Program-made: the position numbers and the translations under genes
From: Reyranella sp.
GTDB lineage: Bacteria; Pseudomonadota; Alphaproteobacteria; Reyranellales; Reyranellaceae
Reading direction: 5' to 3'
NCBI RefSeq assembly: GCF_030651995.1
Contig: NZ_JAUSBN010000090.1
Coordinates: 1-33,343, forward strand
Length of the DNA: 33,343 bases
In this document: positions 1 through 6,688 of the stretch, one piece after another
Layout of the letters: each line of letters begins with the position of its first letter
Numbering within the stretch: the first letter of the stretch is position 1
The notes under the pieces: generated by a model
The model's input: the letters and a program-made list of their open reading frames with translations, nothing else
Told to the model about the DNA's origin: nothing
The model's database searches: none

Positions 1-499
1 ACGCGAGGTTGGCACCCGTATCGGACAGCGTCACCACATCCGCCACCGTCAGCGCCACCGTCCCCAAGGCGTTGAACTTCGCGACCGTGAGGTTGAGCAG
101 GTTGTCGGTCGCATCGACCCTGTCGATGCCCCGGCCGGCCAACTCCGCGATCCGAGCGGCCGTTAGCGCCGACAAGGCCGCTCTCGTGTCCGCCAGCGTG
201 ACTTCGTCCGAAGCCGTCAGGCTGACTGTTCCGCTTGGGCCGGGAATCGTTGCACCGTCACCGCCCGACAAGACGCTCACCCCAAGCGCGGTGTATTGCT
301 CAACAGTCAGCGACAGGAGCCCGTCGCTGGAGTGGAGTATGGAGATGCCCTGCCAGACGAACATCTCGAACTCGTCGAGGGTCATCGCGGCAATAGCTGC
401 GCCGGTGTCGACGATGGCAACGGGATAAGGGCCGGGCGCCGGGGAGTAGCCCAAGGCTCTATACTGGGCAACGGTTAATGAACTCGCATAACCAGCCAT
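1..499 (-). CDS. Repeat-rich adhesin / calcium-binding-type protein, N-terminal part (runs off left edge)
   Basis: An uninterrupted minus-strand frame runs from an ATG at 499-497 to the left edge (166 codons) without a stop. A G-rich Shine-Dalgarno-like run (GGGGGG) lies about 8 bases upstream of the ATG. The protein shows degenerate repeats: LTVAQYRALG near the start, LTVEQYTALG about 60 residues later, then LTASDEVTLADT, a segment like ALTAARIAELAGRGID, then LTVAKFNALG followed by LTVADVVTLSDTGANLA. Repeats of the type LTV-x3-ALG plus VTLADTGANLA occur in very large alphaproteobacterial surface or secreted proteins, often with haemolysin-type calcium-binding repeats; this is from memory of the family. 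No signal peptide is visible, which fits type I secretion from a C-terminal signal. The function as adhesin or RTX-like protein is inferred. The rest of the gene lies outside the window. Confidence 0.72.
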   Translation of the reverse strand, partial: MAGYASSLTVAQYRALGYSPAPGPYPVAIVDTGAAIAAMTLDEFEMFVWQGISILHSSDGLLSLTVEQYTALGVSVLSGGDGATIPGPSGTVSLTASDEVTLADTRAALSALTAARIAELAGRGIDRVDATDNLLNLTVAKFNALGTVALTVADVVTLSDTGANLA

Positions 500-655
500 C
501 GCGTATCCCCCCAAAGGATAACTACTGCGAGACGAATGTTAGTTGCGTTTTGCTTAAGATCGGCTGCCCCAAGCCGCAATCGATGCCCTCATCGGGCGCC
601 CACACATACACGCAGGCCACTCAATTTATAGCGCGCGCAACTATTTCTTGCCACC
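500..655. other. Intergenic, upstream of the repeat protein
   Basis: This stretch lies between the start of the repeat-rich protein and the tyrosine recombinase fragment. It is A/T-richer than its surroundings and presumably contains the promoter of the leftward gene. I see no convincing -35/-10 pair or operator. Confidence 0.4.
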
Positions 656-919
656 TTATCCATGCGCTTGGACATCTACGTCGGGAACCACGTCTACGTA
701 GTCCCAGCGGAGGGAGGCAATTTTCGTCCGTCGCGCGCCGGACAGGACCAGCAGACGGACAATTGCCAAGATACTGCAATTGGCAACCTGCCGCTCCAGC
801 GTAGCCATCGCTTTGCCCAGCCTCGCCCCCTTCTCCCCGGACAGAAAGCGCTCACGCTTGGTCGGCTTGTTGAGGTGCACGCCCGTGGCCAGATTGTAGG
901 CTCGCGTCCCACGGCCCAT
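656..919 (-). pseudogene. Tyrosine recombinase (phage-type integrase) fragment
   Basis: The 87-residue frame contains KPTKRERFLSGEKGARLGKA and then a stretch ending RLLVLSGARRTKIASLRWDYVD. These match the middle of P4/DUF4102-type tyrosine recombinases: the linker before the catalytic domain and the box carrying the first catalytic Arg (normally TGARR.EIl.LrW.dvD). Everything before the linker (arm-binding and most of the core-binding domain) and everything after the first catalytic box (H-x-x-R and the Tyr) is missing. The 5' end abuts the serine recombinase remnant that starts at 925 on the other strand, so the gene was cut by a rearrangement. It cannot encode an active recombinase. The identification is by motif and is fairly secure. 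Confidence 0.75.
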
Positions 920-924
920 GACAA

Positions 925-1071
925 ATGCAAATGCGCAAGCGCCTCGCCGAGGGGTCGCCCGAGCTGCGGCCGGCCTATGTGCGTCTATTGCTGGAAAACG
1001 CGACGGTCGATCACAACAGCATCCTGCTCGAAGGCTCCCCCGTCATCTTGGAAATGCTTGCGAGCCGGGGG
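925..1071 (+). pseudogene. Remnant of a large serine recombinase, 3' part
   Basis: These 147 bases are a diverged copy of 2824-2970 inside the intact serine recombinase, with about 20 mismatches counted by eye and no gaps. The encoded peptide keeps MRKRLAEG, then YVRLLLEN, then LEGSPVILEMLASRG, matching the end of the intact protein. Similarity stops after the Gly-rich end; the tRNA-derived tail of the intact gene is not present. The frame continues to a stop at 1135-1137 without recognisable similarity. This is the leftover of an earlier, related element at the same locus. Confidence 0.85.
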
Positions 1072-1416
1072 AGCAGACCACCGAGCTCACGGGCGGCGCC
1101 AATGCTGCCAGCCGGTTTCGAGGTATCAAACCAGTAGCGCGTCGACTGCGTGCGATTTGATTTTCTCAGCCTCGCGGCGCCTTTTCCTTGCATCCCCGTT
1201 GGCAAAAGTCATCTTCTTTTCAATCACTTAGGAGATTGAAATGGCGCCAACACCCTTCATCGGGACGATTGAGTTTGTCCTTTCCATTCGAGCGTTCGAC
1301 GAGCGTACCCCTCCGCCGAGTACCGCGGGCGGAGTTCTTTAAACAGCTAGGGCGTCGTGAACGGGGTTTTGCTTTCGCCAGTTCCGGGGCATCAGCTCAT
1401 CGAGCTTTTGGTCGGG
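1072..1416. other. Mostly non-coding spacer before the serine recombinase
   Basis: Between the recombinase remnant and the intact recombinase there is no long credible frame. The only item with a good start signal is the 33-codon frame at 1241-1342, listed separately. The in-frame GTG at 1357 could extend the recombinase by 20 residues, but the extension resembles nothing I know. Confidence 0.4.
1241..1342 (+). CDS. Possible small or truncated gene, 33 residues
   Basis: An ATG at 1241 follows a strong Shine-Dalgarno sequence (AGGAG at 1230-1234, six-base spacing) and opens a frame that begins MAPTPFIGTIEF and stops at 1340-1342. The start MxPFIGxI weakly recalls the first residues of phage tail-collar (microcystin-dependent-protein-like) proteins, which would make this a truncated remnant. 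That comparison rests on only a few residues. It could equally be a short leader or chance. Confidence 0.3.
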   Translation: MAPTPFIGTIEFVLSIRAFDERTPPPSTAGGVL

Positions 1417-3054
1417 ATGATCGCCAGCGACAAGCCAGGCCGCGCCGTGATCTACGCTCGTGTCTCAACCATGCGGCAGGCAGAGGCCGACTTGTCCCTG
1501 CCTGACCAGATCAAGCAGCTTCGGGACTATTGCGCCCGCAAGCAGTTGACCGTCGTGGACGTCTTCACCGAGCCGGGCGCGTCGGCGCTCGACGAGGACC
1601 GCCCAATATTCCAAGAAATGATCGGGCGGGCTACGTCGGGTGGCCGGCCGTATGACCTCGTGGTTGTGCATTCGCTCAGCCGCTTCAGCCGCGACACCAT
1701 GCACTCCGAGTTCTACGTCCGGAAACTGGCCAAGGCTGGTGTCCGACTGGTCTCCATCACCCAGGAACTGGGCCAGGACGGCCACGGCGACCTGATCCGA
1801 AAGATCGTCAACGCCTTCGACGAGCACCAGTCGCGCGAGAACGCCAAGCACACACACCGCGCCATGATGGAGAACGCTCGGCAGGGCTTCTGGAACGGCT
1901 CTGCCCCGCCCTTCGGGTATGCGACCGCCGTAAAGGAGCGGCGCGGCAACAAGGACAAGAAGGTGCTGGTGATCGACGAAGCCGAGGCTTCGGTTGTTCG
2001 TACGATCTTCGACCTGTGTCTAGGCATGGACGGGCACCCCCTGGGCGTCAAGGCCATCGCCAACCACTTCAACAATCGAGGTGTCACGCGCCGCGGCCGC
2101 CGTTTCAGCACCGGTAGCCTGCACGACCTGCTGACGAGTTCCACCTACTGCGGCCGACATCACTTCAACCGGACCGACAGCCGAACCCTCGAAAAGCGTC
2201 CGCCTTCGCAGTGGGTCGAACTCGCCGTACCGCCCATCGTCGACGAAGAGACCTACAATCGAGCCCAGGCTATGCTTCACTCGCGGGCACCCAAGGTCAT
2301 GGCCCCGCGCAATGTCAACGGGCCCACGATGCTGGCCTCGGTTGCCCGCTGTGGCGGCTGCGGCTCGGCCATGATCCTCAACACGGGGAAGGGCGGCACC
2401 TACCGGTACTACAGCTGCTCCCGGGCCATGAAGCAGGGCAAGACCGCTTGCCCCGGCCGGCGCATCCGTATGGACCGTCTCGACGAAATGGTTCTGGGGC
2501 ACCTCTCCGAGCAGCTGTTTGCACCGGACCGGCTGGCCGAGCTGCTTCAGGGCTACATGCTCCAGGCGAAGGAGGGGCGCGCAAGCCAGCGCGAGAAGCT
2601 CCGCCAGGCCCATGATGCATCTGGCCGAGCTGATGCCGCGGTCTCCAGATTGCTGTCGCTGGTCGAGAGCGGCGTCATGGAACCCGACGCACCGGAGTTG
2701 CGGGAGCGCCTGGTAGCCCTCCGCTCGCAGAAGGCGGAGTTGGGCCACGACATCGCCCGCCTGCAAGACAATTTGCAGACCGGCAAACTGGAGCTATCGC
2801 CCGAGAAGCTGAAGACCCTGTCGATGGAAATGCGCAAGCGCCTCGCCGAGGGGCCGCCCGAACTGCGGCAGGCCTACATGCGGCTGCTACTGGAAAACGT
2901 GACAGTCGACCACGACAACATCCAGCTCGAAGGCTCCCCCGTCATCCTGGAGAAGCTCGCGAGCCGGGGGCTGTCAAAGTCGTCTCCCGAAGTTCTCTCT
3001 TTTGTTCGGGAGTGGCGTCCCCGAGAGGATTCGAACCTCCGACCTCCGGTTTAG
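1417..3054 (+). CDS. Large serine recombinase (site-specific integrase/resolvase)
   Basis: A 545-residue protein if started at the ATG at 1417; a GTG at 1357 would add 20 residues. The N-terminal catalytic domain has YARVST with the predicted nucleophile Ser17, followed by SLSRFSRD. A recombinase domain follows (APPFGYAT, then GVTRRGRRFSTGSLHDLL), then a zinc ribbon at roughly 311-347 (RCGGCGSAM ... YYSCSRAMKQGKTACPGRR) and a charged coiled-coil stretch at about 380-450. This is the standard order for large serine recombinases that integrate and excise mobile elements. The last residues (WRPREDSNLRPPV) are the antisense translation of the tRNA-Arg gene at 3013-3089, so the C-terminus was created by joining to the tRNA 3' end. 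The element it mobilises should extend leftward from the tRNA, beyond the window. Confidence 0.92.
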   Translation: MIASDKPGRAVIYARVSTMRQAEADLSLPDQIKQLRDYCARKQLTVVDVFTEPGASALDEDRPIFQEMIGRATSGGRPYDLVVVHSLSRFSRDTMHSEFYVRKLAKAGVRLVSITQELGQDGHGDLIRKIVNAFDEHQSRENAKHTHRAMMENARQGFWNGSAPPFGYATAVKERRGNKDKKVLVIDEAEASVVRTIFDLCLGMDGHPLGVKAIANHFNNRGVTRRGRRFSTGSLHDLLTSSTYCGRHHFNRTDSRTLEKRPPSQWVELAVPPIVDEETYNRAQAMLHSRAPKVMAPRNVNGPTMLASVARCGGCGSAMILNTGKGGTYRYYSCSRAMKQGKTACPGRRIRMDRLDEMVLGHLSEQLFAPDRLAELLQGYMLQAKEGRASQREKLRQAHDASGRADAAVSRLLSLVESGVMEPDAPELRERLVALRSQKAELGHDIARLQDNLQTGKLELSPEKLKTLSMEMRKRLAEGPPELRQAYMRLLLENVTVDHDNIQLEGSPVILEKLASRGLSKSSPEVLSFVREWRPREDSNLRPPV

Positions 3055-3089
3055 GAAACCGCTGCTCTATCCGGCTGAGCTACGGGGAC
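3013..3089 (-). tRNA. tRNA-Arg (anticodon CCT)
   Basis: The minus strand folds as a tRNA: acceptor stem GTCCCCG (3083-3089) pairs with CGGGGAC, D-arm GCTC-AGCCGGATA-GAGC, anticodon loop TTCCTAA with anticodon CCT (reads AGG), T-arm with GGTTCGAATCC, discriminator G and an encoded CCA at 3013-3015. The outermost anticodon-stem pair appears to be a G-G mismatch (27-43). Its 3' end faces and overlaps the serine recombinase gene for 42 bases, so it is the likely attachment site of the element to the left. A TATATG box lies about 10 bases upstream of the 5' end and may be the -10 element. Confidence 0.95.
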
Positions 3090-3344
3090 GTGGCGGCCAT
3101 ATAGCATCCGAAGCATATGGCGTCTGCCTCATTTGATCCGGCCCCATCTGGCTGATGCCAGCCCAAGTCCAAGACGGGTCTTGTCGGGGACTCTTGTCGG
3201 GGATTTCTGTTCACCCTCCCTTCTAGTCGCAGCTTCCAATCAATCGCCCCGGCTTCTTTGCACTTACCGGGCAGATACACCTGCCCGAAGATCTTGCTCG
3301 CTTCACACTCGCCGCTCCGGTGAACCGGGCGGTATGTGGACCTC
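3090..3344. other. Intergenic, upstream of tRNA-Arg
   Basis: No credible gene is seen. The tRNA promoter must be here, reading leftward. Next to the tRNA is an imperfect palindrome (CCATAT ... ATATGG, 3097-3120). Confidence 0.4.
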
Positions 3345-3623
3345 CTAGTCCCTCGCCAAGGTTGCCTCGCAAGACGGGCAGTCTTCAGGGATGCCGTCCA
3401 TCACCCGCTGGATCAACTCCGAAAGGCTAGCGCCGGCGGGCAGAACGAATACACCGGAGGTAATTTCGGCAAGGGCGGCGTCGCGAGCACTTTCAACTGC
3501 ATCAGGCTCGCAATTGTCGATAACGACGCCCTCGTGCAGCTCGCAATATCCGATGGCTCCCGCTTCCCTGAGCAGCGATCGAATGTGGCCTTCTTCATTT
3601 CTGCGGAATCTTGGTTCGGTCAA
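3345..3623 (-). CDS. Small conserved-type protein of unknown function, TTG start
   Basis: The frame encodes 92 residues from a TTG at 3623-3621. That start is chosen because a perfect AGGAGGT lies at 3635-3629 with five-base spacing, while the upstream part of the open frame reads like random Arg-rich sequence. The protein begins TEPRFRRNEEGHI, continues with REAGAIGYCELHEGVVID, and ends with a helix (SLSELIQRVMDGI) and PEDCPSC. The Cys/His pattern (CELH ... CPSC) could bind a metal. Similar short proteins with a C-terminal CP-x-C are common as hypothetical proteins in alphaproteobacteria; I do not know a function. No partner gene is adjacent. Confidence 0.65.
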   Translation of the reverse strand: MTEPRFRRNEEGHIRSLLREAGAIGYCELHEGVVIDNCEPDAVESARDAALAEITSGVFVLPAGASLSELIQRVMDGIPEDCPSCEATLARD

Positions 3624-4176
3624 TGGACACCTCCTGAGCCAGCCCTGTTGACCACTGCTACGCCGGTACCTGCGACTTGTCATCCGACGAGGAACCGTCG
3701 CCTTATGGCCGATGCACCCCAGTAGCCGAAGCCGAGCAGGTGCTCCCCAGGGTCGTAAGCTAGAGTTGCCGACTGACGCGCCCGAACAGCCCCCCCTCTC
3801 CGAGCTGGCTCCACACGGGACCGGGTGCCGTGGGCTTTGTCAGCCTCTTAAGCCTACCCGGAAGCTGGTGCAGATCCGTCCATGGAACGCCTCGCGTCGG
3901 ACTGGTCGCGATGCACGGTGCGCCCCGGCCAACGTTCTGCGCCAGAATCGATCGTCAGCCATGCGCAAGGTCCTCCGAAGTCTTGGGTCGCTTGCTACGA
4001 TCGCCCCATAAGTTTGGGCTTCAGGTTCTAGATCGAAGATCACGCCCCCCTCTTGCCTCCGACTATGCGGAGGTAAACATTACTGGCCGTGACTTCGTTT
4101 TCCAACACCGATCCAGAACCGGACCCAAGGCGGATGGTGGTCGTTTGGGTCATCGCAATTGGTCCGTTTTCGGCAC
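3624..4176. other. No gene recognised
   Basis: Several short frames are open on both strands, but none has a good ribosome binding site, a family resemblance or codon use like neighbouring genes. The stretch looks like degraded accessory DNA between the small TTG-started protein and the 328-residue protein. Nothing regulatory stands out. Confidence 0.4.
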
Positions 4177-5163
4177 TTACGACCATAACGCCTTAGGCGA
4201 GACAGAAATCGCTCGCTTCGCCTCAAGGTCGTCGATGAACGCTGCCCAGGGATCGCGTCCCATCCTCATCGAAGCATAAGCAGCCGCCATGGCGGAGAAC
4301 GCTGAGAGCACTCGCTCCAGATCGTCAACGAAACCCGTAAGGAGTGCCGGCACGGACTTCCCGTACGCCAGGTAAATCGAATCCCGATAATTCGCTTTCC
4401 CGCGATAGCGCGACGCTTCATGGAGAAACCCAATTCCCCTCTTGTCGTACCTCGCGTCTCGTAGCTTCTTCGCAGCAGCGGTCCGAAAGCTGTCCGTTCC
4501 CAGATCTTTGAATTCGCGTGTGCCCTTCACTTGTTCGCGGATATTCCATTTTTCCCAGCCAGCCGTACCCGAAAGGTATTCGGTACAGCAGCCCCACGCT
4601 TGGGCCACCGTCGTAGGAACGACTGTCAACGAGTGCTTCCCTCGCTCGCGCATCGGGGCGAGTTCCGCTTCTACTGCTGCATCTGACAGGTTCGATAATC
4701 GGTCCGCAAAAGGCGCCATCGCGAGCCGGTTCATGGGGAAGTGCCTAGCCCATTGCGTAGCTGTTGCGGCATGAGTGTCAGGAAAGGACCCGTCCGCTGC
4801 GGCAACCATCGCGGAGGCTGCGCCATAGATTCCGTAGTACCAGGCCACGATGCCGATCCGCGCGACGTCGGCTTTGTTGGGCACGTTCGCAATGGCTCGT
4901 AGACTGGCAATTTGATGTAAGGCGAAGAGAAGCTGCTCGCAAATCGAGTTGGCCTCCCTGTCAGAAACAGCGCGACGTTGCACATTCGCATAAAAGTGGC
5001 GCGCCGCCCCAAAATCTAGCGCCAAGTCGTCGACCAGTATGGCCAAAGCCCGCATCCAATTGATAGTCGAAGGGAGTGCAAACCTTGCGTCCGGGACGTC
5101 GATTGGCGCTTCGGCCAGCGTTCCATGCGTTCGTATTCGAGAGTACAAAGAAAGTTCGGTCAC
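4177..5163 (-). CDS. Protein of unknown function, 328 residues
   Basis: Started at a GTG at 5163; AAAGGA lies about 12 bases upstream. An ATG ten bases further upstream is in another frame that soon closes. The protein is largely alpha-helical by appearance, with WYYGIYGAASAMVAA near residue 110 and, in the C-terminal third, RGIGFLHEASRYRGKANYRDS. I do not recognise the family. The helical Y-x-x-x-Y-x-A-x-x-A segment, an R-x5-H (RGIGFLH) and a later R-x-K-A-N-Y-R-D segment weakly recall HEPN-type proteins, but the expected polar residue after the Arg is a Gly, so this is only a suggestion. There is no signal peptide or membrane segment. It stands alone between degraded sequences in the accessory region. 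Confidence 0.7.
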   Translation of the reverse strand: MTELSLYSRIRTHGTLAEAPIDVPDARFALPSTINWMRALAILVDDLALDFGAARHFYANVQRRAVSDREANSICEQLLFALHQIASLRAIANVPNKADVARIGIVAWYYGIYGAASAMVAAADGSFPDTHAATATQWARHFPMNRLAMAPFADRLSNLSDAAVEAELAPMRERGKHSLTVVPTTVAQAWGCCTEYLSGTAGWEKWNIREQVKGTREFKDLGTDSFRTAAAKKLRDARYDKRGIGFLHEASRYRGKANYRDSIYLAYGKSVPALLTGFVDDLERVLSAFSAMAAAYASMRMGRDPWAAFIDDLEAKRAISVSPKALWS

Positions 5164-5278
5164 GGGTGCTCATGCGTCCTTTCAGTGAGCATAGCCTGAC
5201 TCGATTTCGGCGGGTCTCGCAACATGTTGCGTGCCGGCGCGGCTGGACGGGACAGCCCGAGGCAGAGCTATCTAAGAG

Positions 5279-5635
5279 CTAGCCCGAGTATGCCAACCGG
5301 GTCGGCATCGAGCGCTCGGACAAGGGCAAGATGACCTCGACAGATGCATCGTCGGTGAGGCCAACGTAGTCGCCCGGATCGCGCTCGGCGTCGTGAGTCT
5401 TGCCGGATCCTTTGGAACGGTCCAGCTCACGCCCCATAATGGCGATTTTGGCTGCTGCCTCCGGAGTGCGGATGAAGCTTGGCACGCCATTTGGAAGCTT
5501 CTCGACGGCAATGGCGGAAACCCACTCAGGGCCCGTTGCCCCCCAACTAAGGGCCGCTTCGGACCCGCCAAGGCAGAGTCCAAAAACCAAGATCGGCAGG
5601 CTGGTGGTCAGCCTCCGCCGTGTTGTCATTCCCAT
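5279..5635 (-). pseudogene. S1/P1-type nuclease, truncated N-terminal part
   Basis: The 118-codon frame starts with a signal peptide (TTRRRLTTSLPILVFGLCLGG, cleavage near SEA-A) and continues SWGATGPEWVSAIAVEKLP ... ELDRSKGSGKTHDAERDPGDYV. This matches the beginning of bacterial S1/P1-like zinc nucleases/phospholipases C, which are normally around 300 residues. Two defects are visible. The protein stops after about 118 residues and I find no continuation in other frames downstream. The zinc-ligand His in the conserved mature start W-G-x-x-G-H is Pro here. An alternative ATG two codons in (5629) has better spacing to the AGGGGG upstream. Non-functional in all likelihood. Confidence 0.75.
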
Positions 5636-5908
5636 GAGCCCCCTGAAACGCTCTCCGAGCGAGCGCCATCCCTACCTGTAAGCCATTGCACTTAGCGCAG
5701 ATCTACATCAGCCCAACTTCAGCTTGGCAAAAGCATCTTGTCAGAGCTTGCGCATCCAATCGATTGTTCTTATTTTGTTCCTATTGGCATGTTGGGAACT
5801 TCCGAGGGACGAACGCCGTTCGGCCATTGCAAACTTGAGTTGAATTCGGGAAACTCCACCGGCGATCCAACCACATGTAGCCGCCGGGCTTATAGGAGGC
5901 ACTACTGG
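5636..5908. other. Intergenic control region of the DprA-like operon
   Basis: This region separates the nuclease remnant from the DprA-like gene. It carries the LexA-type operator at 5766-5780 and the ribosome binding site at 5894-5899. An open frame from a TTG at 5738 is continuous with the DprA-like gene, but its first 57 codons resemble nothing and lack a ribosome binding site, so I treat it as 5' untranslated sequence. Confidence 0.5.
5766..5780 (+). promoter_or_regulatory. LexA (SOS) box, GTTC-N7-GTTC
   Basis: The sequence GTTCTTATTTTGTTC is a perfect direct repeat GTTC-N7-GTTC with a T-rich spacer, the known LexA recognition pattern in Alphaproteobacteria. It lies 129 bases before the chosen start of the DprA-like gene, on the same strand, in a non-coding space, and overlaps a TTGTTC that could serve as a -35 element. 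I saw no second copy elsewhere in the window. That LexA binds here is inferred from the pattern. Confidence 0.7.
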
Positions 5909-6685
5909 TTGAAAGTGGAGCGGGACGTGAGCATCGCGATCGATACAAAAGACGACCAGAGGGCGCGGCCGCGAAGCCGATATCGTCCCCCGACGAATTG
6001 GTCGAAGACTAGCGCTCGCACGCTACTTGACGGCACCGCGCGAGAACTTGCGGGCCCTGCCCAACTGAATCTGCTAACTCGATTGTCGAAGAGCGAAGAC
6101 GCCAAAGATATTCCCGTCTTCGTCGCGGGTGATACCTCTCTGCTTCGTCGAACATGCGTTTCTGTGATCGGTACGCGCCGGGTAAGCCAAGAAGGCGCTG
6201 CCCGTGCCCGCCGCCTTGCTCGCGGCCTGGTAGATGCTGGCATCGTGGTTACGAGCGGTCTGGCGGAGGGTGTCGACATCGAAGCAATGCGGGCTGCAGT
6301 TGCACATGGGGGCAAGACGATCGGCGTCATCGGAACGCCTCTCGATAAGGCCTATCCAGCAAAGCACGGCCCCTTCCAAGAGTCGGTTTATACCGAGCAT
6401 CTGCTCGTCAGCCAGTTTCCCCAAGGCTCGCAGACGTTCCCCTCGAATTTCCCCGCACGTAATCGGCTGATGTGCATGTTGTCCGATGCGAGCATCGTGA
6501 TCGAAGCTTCCGACACGTCGGGAACGCTTCATCAGGCGGCGGAGTGCGTGAAGCTTTCTCGATGGCTCTTCATCGCTCGTAGTGTGATCGACGACACAAC
6601 TCTGAGCTGGCCCTCGAAGTTTCGTTCTTACGAAAAATGCGTAGTGCTCGATCGGATCGAAGACGTAACTGAGAGGCTTCGGTAA
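5909..6685 (+). CDS. DprA/Smf-like DNA-processing protein, core domain only
   Basis: Start chosen at the TTG at 5909 because AGGAGG sits at 5894-5899 (nine-base spacing); GTGs at 5915 and 5927 are alternatives. The 258-residue protein has the DprA Rossmann-fold signatures in order: SVIGTRRVS (about 84-92), TSGLAEGVDIEA (about 115-126), GTPLDKAYP (about 141-149), and FPARNRLMCMLSDASIVIEA followed by SGTLHQA. Classical DprA binds single-stranded DNA and loads RecA during transformation. This version lacks the N-terminal helical domain and the C-terminal winged-helix domain. It is followed after three bases by a phosphoribosyltransferase gene, so the two form an operon, and it is preceded by a LexA-type operator. 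Its role on an island is unknown; DNA repair, uptake or defence are all possible. Confidence 0.85.
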   Translation: MKVERDVSIAIDTKDDQRARPRSRYRPPTNWSKTSARTLLDGTARELAGPAQLNLLTRLSKSEDAKDIPVFVAGDTSLLRRTCVSVIGTRRVSQEGAARARRLARGLVDAGIVVTSGLAEGVDIEAMRAAVAHGGKTIGVIGTPLDKAYPAKHGPFQESVYTEHLLVSQFPQGSQTFPSNFPARNRLMCMLSDASIVIEASDTSGTLHQAAECVKLSRWLFIARSVIDDTTLSWPSKFRSYEKCVVLDRIEDVTERLR

Positions 6686-6688
6686 GTC

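Noticed and set aside
9..428. A plus-strand 139-codon frame at the left edge
   Set aside because: It is antisense to the repeat-rich protein, whose repeats are clear in the minus-strand translation.
3097..3120. Imperfect palindrome CCATAT...ATATGG beside the tRNA as a possible recombination core
   Set aside because: It overlaps the expected tRNA promoter and lies on the 5' side of the tRNA, away from the recombinase; no second copy was seen.
3840..4043. A 67-codon minus-strand frame before the 328-residue gene
   Set aside because: No ribosome binding site, no family resemblance and Arg-rich, random-looking content.
5738..5908. N-terminal extension of the DprA-like protein from a TTG at 5738
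   Set aside because: The first 57 codons have no resemblance to DprA and no ribosome binding site, and they contain the LexA-type operator; the start at 5909 has AGGAGG.
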